Source: Saccoglossus kowalevskii (Eukaryota; Hemichordata; Enteropneusta; Harrimaniidae). From it: a stretch of DNA of 32,157 bases. The notes beneath the pieces were generated by a model, which was not told the origin of the DNA, made no database searches, and worked only from the letters and a program-made list of their open reading frames with translations. This document shows, piece after piece, positions 1-9,050 of the stretch. Every line of letters begins with the position of its first letter. Positions within the stretch are counted from its first letter, which is position 1. The DNA lies in NCBI RefSeq assembly GCF_000003605.2, contig NW_003119747.1:1-32157 (forward strand), written 5' to 3'. Both the position numbers and the translations under genes were made by a program.

Positions 1-546
1 TCAAGACATTTTTAGACTTTTTTTTAGAAATTTTTAGACGATATTATCGATAATATCGGAGAAAAACGAACTGTCCCAATTGTTGTCCAGACAGACCTGT
101 CTAACTTAGACATTTTTAGACTTTTTTAGACATTTTTAGACGATATTATCGATAATATCGGAGAAAAACGAACTGTCCCCATAGTTGACCAGACAGACCT
201 GTCTAACTTAGACATTTTTAGACTTTTTTAGACATTTTTAGACGATATTATCGATAATATCGGAGAAAAACGAACTGTCCCAATAGTTGTCCAGACAGAC
301 CTGTCTAATTTCGACATTTTTAGACTTTTTTAGACATTGTTAGACGATATTATCGATAATATCGGAGAAAAACGAACTGTCGCGATAGTTGCCCAGACAG
401 ACCTGTCTAATTTAGACATTTTTAGACTTTTTTAGACATTTTTAGACGATATTATCGATAATATCGGAGAAAAACGAACTGTCCCAATAGTTGTCCAGAC
501 AGACCTGTCTAATTTCGACATTTTTAGACTTTTTTAGACATTGTTA

Positions 547-638
547 GACGATATTATCGATAATATCGGAGAAAAACGAACTGTCCCCATAGTTGCCCAG
601 ACAGATCTGTCTAACTTAGACATTTTTAGACATCGTTA
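547..638 (+). repeat. 92-bp monomer, class 1 (TTTTT-TAGAC unit missing)
   Basis: A family A head is followed by TTAGACATTTTTAGACATCG, so the TAGACTTTTT sub-repeat is absent and the unit is exactly 10 bp short. The terminal ATCG replaces ATTG. Similar short copies occur near 25,300, 31,230 and 31,530. Confidence 0.85.
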
Positions 639-2077
639 GACGATATTATCGATAATATCGTAGAAAAACGAACTGTCTCAATAGTTACCCAGACAGACCT
701 GTCTAGCTTAGACATTTTTTAGACTTTTTTAGACATTGTTAGACGATATTATCGATAATATCGGAGAAAAACGAACTGTCCCCATAGTTGCCCAGACAGA
801 CCTGTCTAACTTAGACATTTTTAGACTTTTTTAGACATTTTTAGACGATATTATCGATAATATCGGAGAAAAACGAACTGTCCCAATAGTTGTCCAGACA
901 GACCTGTCTAATTTCGACATTTTTAGACTTTTTTAGACATTGTTAGACGATATTATCGATAATATCGGAGAAAAACGAACTGTACCCATAGTTGTCCAGA
1001 CAGACCTGTCTAACTTAGACATTTTTAGACTTTTTTTAGACATTTTTAGACGATATTATCGATAATATCGGAGAAAAACGAACTGTCCCAATAGTTGTCA
1101 AGACAGACCTGTCTAATTTCGACATTTTTAGACTTTTTTAGACATTGTTAGACGATATTATCGATAATATCGGAGAAAAACGAACTGTCCTCATAGTTGC
1201 CCAGACAGACCTGTCTAATTTCGACATTTTTAGACTTTTTTAGACATTGTTAGACGATATTATCGATAATATCTGAGAAAAACGAACTGTCCCCATAGTT
1301 GCCCAGACAGACCTGTCTAGCTCAGACATTTTTTAGACTTTTTTAGACATTGTTAGACGATATTATCGATAATATCTGAGAAAAACGAACTGCCCCCATA
1401 GTTGCCCAGACAGACCTGTCTAACTTAGACATTTTTAGACTTTTTTTTAGAAATTTTTAGACGATATTATCGATAATATCGGAGAAAAACGAACTGTCCC
1501 AATTGTTGTCCAGACAGACCTGTCTAACTTAGACATTTTTAGACTTTTTTAGACATTTTTAGACGATATTATCGATATTATCGGAGAAAAACGAACTGTC
1601 GCGATAGTTGCCCAGACAAACCTGTCGAACTTAGACATTTTTTAGACTTTTTTAGACATTGTTAGACGATATTATCGATAATATCTGAGAAAAACGAACT
1701 GCCCCCATAGTTGCCCAGACAGACCTGTCTAACTTAGACATTTTTAGACTTTTTTTTTAGAAATTTTTAGACGATATTATCGATAATATCGGAGAAAAAC
1801 GAACTGTCCCAATTGTTGTCCAGACAGACCTGTCTAACTTAGACATTTTTAGACTTTTTTTAGACATTTTTAGACGATATTATCGATATTATCGGAGAAA
1901 AACGAACTGTCGCGATAGTTGCCCAGACAAACTTGTCGAACTTAGACAGTTTTTAGACTTTTTTAGACATTTTTAGACGATATTATCGATAATATCGGAG
2001 AAAAACGAACTGTCCCCATAGTTGCCCAGACAGACCTGTCTAACTTAGACATTTTTAGACTTTTTTAGACATTTTTA

Positions 2078-2169
2078 GACGATATTATCGATAATATCAG
2101 AGAAAAACGAACTGTCGCGATAGTTGTCCAGACAGACCTGTCTAACTTAGACTTTTTTAGACATCGTTA
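2078..2169 (+). repeat. 92-bp monomer, class 2 (first TAGAC unit missing)
   Basis: The tail reads TAACTTAGACTTTTTTAG and then ACATCG, so the TAGACATTTT sub-repeat is missing and the unit is exactly 10 bp short. This is the commonest short form. It is usually paired with the E block and followed by a D monomer; here the block is CGCGATAGTTGTCC. Confidence 0.85.
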
Positions 2170-3396
2170 GACGATATTATCGATAATATCGTAGAAAAAC
2201 GAACTGCCTCAATAGTTACCCAGACAGACCTGTCTAGCTTAGACATTTTTTAGACTTTTTTAGACGTTGTTAGACGATATTATCGATAATATCTGAGAAA
2301 AACGAACTGTCCCCATAGTTGCCCAGACAGACCTGTCTAACTTGGACATTTTTAGACTTTTTTAGACATTTTAGACGATATTATCGATAATATCGTAGAA
2401 AAACGAACTGTAGCGATAGTTGCCCAGACAAACCTGTTTAACTTAGACATTTTTAGACTTTTTTAGACATTGTTAGACGATATTATCGATAATATCGGAG
2501 AAAAACGAACTGTCCCCATAGTTGTCCAGACAGACCTGTCTAATTTCGACATTTTTAGACTTTTTTAGACATTGTTAGACGATATTATCGATAATATCGG
2601 AGAAAAACGAACTGTCCCCATACTTGCCCAGACAGACCTGTCTAACTTAGACATTTTTAGACTTTTTTAGACATTGTTAGACGATATTATCGATAATATC
2701 GGAGAAAAACGAACTGTCCCCATAGTTGACCAGACAGACCTGTCTAACTTAGACATTTTTAGACTTTTTTTAGACATTGTTAGACGATATTATCGATAAT
2801 ATCGAAGAAAAACGAAATGTCTCAATAGTTGTCCAGACAGACCTGTCTAATTTCGACATTTTTAGACTTTTTTAGACATCGTTAGACGATATTATCGATA
2901 ATATCGTAGAAAAACGAACTGTCTCAATAGTTACCCAGACAGACCTGTCTAACTTAGACATTTTTTAGACTTTTTTAGACATTGTTAGACGATATTATCG
3001 ATAATATCGTAGAAAAACGAACTGTCTCAATAGTTACCCAGACAGACCTGTCTAACTTAGACATTTTTTAGACTTTTTTAGACATTGTTAGACGATATTA
3101 TCGATAATATCTGAGAAAAACGAACTGTCCCCATAGTTGCCCAGACAGACCTGTCTAACTTAGACATTTTTAGACTTTTTTAGACATTTTTAGACGATAT
3201 TATCGATAATATCGGAGAAAAACGAACTGTCGCGATAGTTGCCCAGACAAACCTGTCTAACTTAGACATTTTTAAACTTTTTTAGACATTTTAGACGATA
3301 TTATCGATAATATCGTCGAAAAAACGAACTGTCCCCATAGTTGCCCAGACAGACCTGTCTAACTTAGACATTTTTAGACTTTTTTAGACATTGTTA

Positions 3397-3488
3397 GACG
3401 ATATTATCGATAATATCGGAGAAAAACGAACTGTCCCCATAGTTGACCAGACAGACCTGTCTAACTTAGACATTTTTAGACTTTTTTA
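3397..3488 (+). repeat. 92-bp monomer, class 3 (last TAGAC unit missing)
   Basis: A family A2 monomer has GACTTTTTTAGACGATATT, so the TAGACATTGT sub-repeat is absent. The following palindrome also carries a C-to-T change at its centre (ATTGAT). I saw this arrangement only here. Confidence 0.8.
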
Positions 3489-4807
3489 GACGATATTATT
3501 GATAATATCGGAGAAAAACGAACTGTCCCAATAGTTGTCCAGACAGACCTGTCTGATTTCGACATTTTTAGACTTTTTTAGACATTGTTAGACGATATTA
3601 TCGATAATATCGGATAAAAACGAACTGTCCCCATAGTTGACCAGACAGACCTGTCTAACTTAGACATTTTTAGACTTTTTTAGACATTTTTAGACGATAT
3701 TATCGATAATATCGGAGAAAAACGAACTGTCCCAATAGTTGTCCAACAGACCTGTCTAATTTCGACATTTTTAGACTTTTTTAGACATTGTTAGACGATA
3801 TTATCGATAATATCGGAGAAAAACGAACTGTCCCCATAGTTGCCCAGACAGACCTGTCTAACTTAGACATTTTTAGACTTTTTTAGACATTGTTAGACGA
3901 TATTATCGATAATATCGGAGAAATCCGAACTGTCCCCATAGTTGACCAGACAGACCTGTCTAACTTAGACATTTTTAGACTTTTTTAGACATTTTTAGAC
4001 GATATTATCGATAATATCGGAGAAAAACGAACTGTCCCAAAAGTTGTCCAGACAGACCTGTCTAACTTAGACTTTTTTAGACATCGTTAGACGATATTAT
4101 CGATAATATCGTAGAAAAACGAACTGTCTCAATAGTTACCCAGACAGACCTGTCTAGCTTAGACATTTTTTAGACTTTTTTAGACGTTGTTAGACGATAT
4201 TATCGATAATATCTGAGAAAAACGAACTGTCCCCATAGTTGCCCAGACAGACCTGTCTAACTTGGACATTTTTAGACTTTTTTAAACATTTTAGACGATA
4301 TTATCGATAATATCGTAGAAAAATGAACTGTCGCGATAGTTGCCCAGACAAACCTGTTTAACTTAGACATTTTTAGACTTTTTTAGACATTGTTAGACGA
4401 TATTATCGATAATATCGGAGAAAAACGAACTGTCCCCATAGTTGTCCAGACAGACCTGTCTAATTTCGACATTTTTAGACTTTTTTTAGACATTGTTAGA
4501 CGATATTATCGATAATATCAGAGAAAAACGAACTGTCCCCATATTTGCCCAGACAGACCTGTCTAACTTAGACATTTTAAGACTTTTTTAGACATTGTTA
4601 GACGATATTTTAGATAATATCGGAGAAAAACGAACTGTCCCCATAGTTGACCAGACAAACCTGTCTAACTTAGACATTTTTAGACTTTTTTACACATTGT
4701 TAGACGATATTATCGATAATATCGAAGAAAAACGAAATGTCCCAATAGTTGTCCAGACAGACCTGTCTAATTTCGACATTTTTAGACTTTTTTTAGACAT
4801 TGTTAGA

Positions 4808-4827
4808 CGATATTATCGATAATATCG
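4808..4827. repeat. 20-bp perfect palindrome, example copy
   Basis: CGATATTATCGATAATATCG equals its own reverse complement with no spacer. It is present in nearly every monomer, so it recurs about every 102 bp for 32 kb. It includes the 8-bp TATCGATA and four CGATA half-sites, two per strand. In Drosophila TATCGATA is the binding site of DREF, and clustered CGATA is bound by BEAF-32; whether such a protein binds here is unknown. Altered copies are few, for example near 3500, 4612, 13626, 15664, 17690, 20214, 22340 and 24754. Confidence 0.95.
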
Positions 4828-4839
4828 GAGAAAAACGAA

Positions 4840-4863
4840 CTGTCCCCATAGTTGCCCAGACAG
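4840..4863. repeat. Inverted repeat CTGTC / GACAG, 14-nt spacer, example copy
   Basis: CTGTC at 4840-4844 is complementary to GACAG at 4859-4863, with the family-specific block as the loop. The downstream arm is shared with the next dyad (4858-4871), so the two cannot form at once. In family C monomers GACAG is GACAA, and in family P CTGTC is CTGCC, so both families weaken this stem. Confidence 0.7.
4844..4857 (+). other. Family-diagnostic 14-bp block, example copy (type A)
   Basis: This stretch reads CCCCATAGTTGCCC here, and takes a limited set of alternative forms elsewhere (A2, A3, B, C, D, E and F as defined in the summary). The alternatives are linked to changes elsewhere in the monomer. 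C usually goes with AGACAAACC. D almost always goes with a CGTAG junction after the palindrome. E usually goes with a 92-bp length. The block therefore works as a haplotype tag for monomer families. Confidence 0.85.
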
Positions 4864-4871
4864 ACCTGTCT
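4858..4871. repeat. Inverted repeat AGACAG-AC-CTGTCT, example copy
   Basis: Six-base arms are separated by AC. The element is kept in most monomers. In family C the left arm is AGACAA, and some C copies (for example near 1625, 7905 and 14085) also carry CTGTCG in the right arm, so the dyad is lost in that family. Confidence 0.85.
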
Positions 4872-4881
4872 AACTTAGACA
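4867..4881. repeat. Inverted repeat TGTCTAA-C-TTAGACA, example copy
   Basis: Seven-base arms flank a single C. The left arm overlaps the right arm of the preceding dyad. Because TTAGAC recurs every 10 bp downstream, the GTCTAA arm can in principle pair with several partners. Copies with the TAATTTCGAC tail have one mismatch in this dyad. Confidence 0.85.
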
Positions 4882-4915
4882 TTTTTAGACTTTTTTAGAC
4901 ATTGTTAGACGATAT
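4876..4915 (+). repeat. Four 10-bp TAGAC sub-repeats, example copy
   Basis: TAGACATTTT, TAGACTTTTT, TAGACATTGT and TAGACGATAT follow one another with exact 10-bp spacing; the fourth leads into the palindrome of the next monomer. T-runs phased at about one helical turn are the known pattern of intrinsically curved DNA. Loss of one unit yields the 92-bp monomers, and T-run length varies from 5 to 9. Confidence 0.9.
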
Positions 4916-7532
4916 TATCGATAATATCGGAGAAAAACGAACTGTCCCCATAGTTGCCCAGACAGACCTGTCTAACTTAGACATTTTTAGTCTTTTTTAG
5001 ACATTGTTAGACGATATTATCGATAATATCGGAGAAAAACGAACTGTCCCCATAGTTGCCCAGACAGACCTGTCTAACTTAGACATTTTTAGACTTTTTT
5101 AGACATTTTTAGACGATATTATCGATAATATCAGAGAAAAACGAACTGTCGCGATAGTTGTCCAGACAGACCTGTCTAACTTAGACTTTTTTAGACATCG
5201 TTAGACGATATTATCGATAATATCGTAGAAAAACGAACTGTCTCAATAGTTACCCAGACAGACCTGTCTAGCTTAGACATTTTTTAGACTTTTTTAGACG
5301 TTGTTAGACGATATTATCGATACTATCTGAGAAAAACGAACTGTCCCCATAGTTGCCCAGACAGACCTGTCTAACTTGGACATTTTTAGACTTTTTTAGA
5401 CATTTTAGACGATATTATCGATAATATCGTAGAAAAACGAACTGTAGCGATAGTTGCCCAGACAAACCTGTTTAACTTAGACATTTTTAGACTTTTTTAG
5501 ACATTGTTAGACGATATTATCGATAATATCGGAGAAAAACGAACTGTCCCCATAGTTGTCCAGACAGACCTGTCTAATTTCGACATTTTTAGACTTTTTT
5601 AGACATTGTTAGACGATATTATCGATAATATCGGAGAAAAACGAACTGTCCCCATAGTTGACCAGACAGACCTGTCTAACTTAGACATTTTTAGACTTTT
5701 TTAGACATTTTTAGACGATATTATCGATAATATCGGAGAAAAACGAACTGTCCCAATAGTTGTCCAGACAGACCTGTCTAATTTCGACATTTTTAGACTT
5801 TTTTAGACATTGTTAGACGATATTATCGATAATATCGGAGAAAAACGAACTGTCCCAAAAGTTGTCCAGACTGACCTGTCTAACTTAGACTTTTTTAGAC
5901 ATCGTTAGACGATATTATCGATAATATCGTAGAAAAACGAACTGTCTCAATAGTTACCCAGACAGACCTGTCTAATTTCGACATTTTTAGACTTTTTTAG
6001 ACATTGTTAGACATATTATCGATAATATCTGAGAAAAACGAACTGTCCCCATAGTTGCCCAGATAGACCTGTCTAGCTCAGACATTTTTAGACTTTTTTA
6101 GACATTGTTAGACGATATTATCGATAATATCTGAGAAAAACGAACTGTCCCCATAGTTGCCCAGACAGACCTGTCTAACTTAGACATTTTTAGACTTTTT
6201 TTTAGAAATTTTTAGACGATATTATCGATAATATCGGAGAAAAACGAACTGTCCCAATTGTTGTCCAGACAGACCTGTCTAACTTAGACATTTTTAGACT
6301 TTTTTAGACATTTTTAGACGATATTATCGATAATATCGGAGAAAAACGAACTGTCCCCATAGTTGACCAGACAGACCTGTCTAACTTAGACATTTTTAGA
6401 CTTTTTTAGACATTTTTAGACGATATTATCGATAATATCGGAGAAAAACGAACTGTCCCAATAGTTGTCCAGACAGACCTGTCTAATTTCGACATTTTTA
6501 GACTTTTTTAGACATTGTTAGACGATATTATCGATAATATCGGAGAAAAACGAACTGTCCCCATAGTTGCCCAGACAGACCTGTCTAACTTAGACATTTT
6601 TAGACTTTTTTTTAGAAATTTTTAGACGATATTATCGATAATATCGGAGAAAAACGAACTGTCCCAATTGTTGTCCAGACAGACCTGTCTAACTTAGACA
6701 TTTTTAGACTTTTTTAGACATTTTTAGACGATATTATCGATAATATCGGAGAAAAACGAACTGTCGCGATAGTTGCCCAGACAAACCTGTCTAACTTAGA
6801 CATTTTTAGACTTTTTTAGACATTTTTAGACGATATTATCGATAATATCGGAGAAAAACGAACTGTCCCCATAGTTGACCAGACAGACCTGTCTAACTAA
6901 GACATTTTTAGAATTTTTTAGACATTTTTAGACGATATTATCGATAATATCGGAGAAAAACGAACTGTCCCAATTGTTGTCCAGACAGACCTGTCTAACT
7001 TAGACATTTTTAGACTTTTTAGACATTTTTAGACGATATTATCGATAATATCGGAGAAAAACGAACTGTCGCGATAGTTGCCCAGACAAACCTGTCTAAC
7101 TTAGACATTTTTAGACTTTTTTAGACATTTTTAGACGATATTATCGATAATATCGGAGAAAAACGAACTGTCCCAAAAGTTGTCCAGACAGACCTGTCTA
7201 ACTTAGACTTTTTTAGACTTTTTTAGACATTTTTAGACGATATTATCGATAATATCGGAGAAAAACGAACTGTCCCAATAGTTGTCCAGACAGACCTGTC
7301 TAATTTCGACATTTTTAGACTTTTTTAGACATTGTTAGACGATATTATCGATAATATCGGAGAAAAAACGAACTGTCCCAAAAGTTGTCCAGACTGACCT
7401 GTCTAACTTAGACTTTTTTAGACATCGTTAGACGATATTATCGATAATATCGTAGAAAAACGAACTGTCTCAATAGTTACCCAGACAGACCTGTCTAATT
7501 TCGACATTTTTAGACTTTTTTAGACATTGTTA

Positions 7533-9050
7533 GACGATATTATCGATAATATCTGAGAAAAACGAACTGTCCCCATAGTTGCCCAGATAGACCTGTCTAG
7601 CTCAGACATTTTTTAGACTTTTTTAGACATTGTTAGACGATATTATCGATAATATCTGAGAAAAACGAACTGCCCCCATAGTTGCCCAGACAGACCTGTC
7701 TAACTTAGACATTTTTAGACTTGTTTTTAGAAATTTTTAGACGATATTATCGATAATATCGGAGAAAAACGAACTGTCCCAATTGTTGTCCAGACAGACC
7801 TGTCTAACTTAGACATTTTTAGACTTTTTTAGACATTTTTAGACGATATTATCGATATTATCGGAGAAAAACGAACTGTCGCGATAGTTGCCCAGACAAA
7901 CCTGTCGAACTTAGACATTTTTTAGACTTTTTTAGACATTGTTAGACGATATTATCGATAATATCGGAGAAAAACGAACTGTCCCCATAGTTGACCAGAC
8001 AGACCTGTCTAACTTAGACATTTTTAGACTTTTTTAGACATTTTTAGACGATATTATCGATAATATCGGAGAAAAACGAACTGTCCCAATAGTTGTCCAG
8101 ACAGACCTGTCTAATTTCGACATTTTTAGACTTTTTTAGACATTGTTAGACGATATTATCGATAATATCTGAGAAAAACGAACTGTCCCCATAGTTGCCC
8201 AGACAGACCTGTCTAGCTCAGACATTTTTTAGACTTTTTTAGACATTGTTAGACGATATTATCGATAATATCTGAGAAAAACGAACTGCCCCCATAGTTG
8301 CCCAGACAGACCTGTCTAACTTAGACATTTTTAGACTTTTTTTTAGAAATTTTTAGACGATATTATCGATAATATCGGAGAAAAACGAACTGTCCCAATT
8401 GTTGTCCAGACAGACCTGTCTAACTTAGACATTTTTAGACTTTTTTAGACATTTTTAGACGATATTATCGATATTATCGGAGAAAAACGAACTGTCGCGA
8501 TAGTTGCCAAGACAAACCTGTCGAACTTAGACATTTTTTAGACTTTTTTAGACATTGTTAGACGATATTATCGATAATATCGGAGAAAAACGAACTGTCC
8601 CCATAGTTGACCAGACAGACCTGTCTAACTTAGACATTTTTAGACTTTTTTAGACATTTTTAGACGATATTATCGATAATATCGGAGAAAAACGAACTGT
8701 CCCAATAGTTGTCCAGACAGACCTGTCTAATTTCGACATTTTTAGACTTTTTTAGACATTGTTAGACGATATTATCGATAATATCTGAGAAAAACGAACT
8801 GTCCCCATAGTTGCCCAGACAGACCTGTCTAGCTCAGACATTTTTTAGACTTTTTTAGACATTGTTAGACGATATTATCGATAATATCTGAGAAAAACGA
8901 ACTGCCCCCATAGTTGCCCAGACAGACCTGTCTAACTTAGACATTTTTAGACTTTTTTTTAGAAATTTTTAGACGATATTATCGATAATATCGGAGAAAA
9001 ACGAACTGTCCCAATTGTTGCCCAGACAGACCTGTCTAACTTAGACATTT
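7533..9050 (+). repeat. Array block II: 616-bp six-monomer higher-order repeat
   Basis: The monomer order A(TAGCTCAGAC tail), P, F, C, A2, B repeats. Unit starts are at 7533, 8149 and 8765, exactly 616 bp apart, and the diagnostic AACTGCCCCC falls at 7668, 8284 and 8900. The third copy decays in its F monomer near 9020-9065, where GCCCAG, GAACTT and a shortened tail appear. Copies one and two are nearly identical, indicating a recent tandem duplication. Confidence 0.9.

Larger units (their letters stand above)
4806..4907 (+). repeat. Reference monomer (102 bp, family A)
   Basis: This copy matches the commonest base at essentially every position and serves as the reference. Order of elements: palindrome (offset 3-22), A-rich GAGAAAAACGAA (23-34), CTGTC (35-39), family-specific block (39-52), AGACAG (53-58), CTGTCTAA (61-68), TTAGACA (70-76), then 10-bp TAGAC sub-repeats starting at offsets 71, 81, 91 and 101. 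It contains four CpG dinucleotides and 37 G+C of 102. Since 102 is 34 x 3, reading frame is preserved from one full-length monomer to the next. Confidence 0.95.
1..7532 (+). repeat. Array block I: shuffled mixed-family zone
   Basis: About 74 monomers of families A, A2, A3, B, C, D, E, F and P occur in an irregular order. F and P monomers with an eight- or nine-T run and GAAATTTTT tail (1-40, ~1430, ~1740, ~6190, ~6605) are concentrated in this left part. The F-then-C pairing recurs, and from 2078 to 5611 a module is present three times. A lone triple irregularity CGTCGAAAAAACG sits at about 3314. No non-satellite sequence is seen. Confidence 0.85.

Noticed and set aside
4595-4822. Open frame of about 75 codons on the plus strand, and shorter ones at 15849-16049 and 29326-29526
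   Set aside because: Each is just two successive monomers read through, with the same 34-residue period. Frames end wherever the T-run has the usual length (TAG in TTTTTTAGAC), and 92- and 101-bp monomers break the phase. There is no ribosome-binding or promoter context, no recognisable domain, and the opposite strand is equally open.
4828-4844. CENP-B box on the minus strand (TTCGTTTTTCTCCGA)
   Set aside because: Only TTCG, the next TT and scattered bases match. The essential A and CGGG of NTTCGNNNNANNCGGGN are absent.
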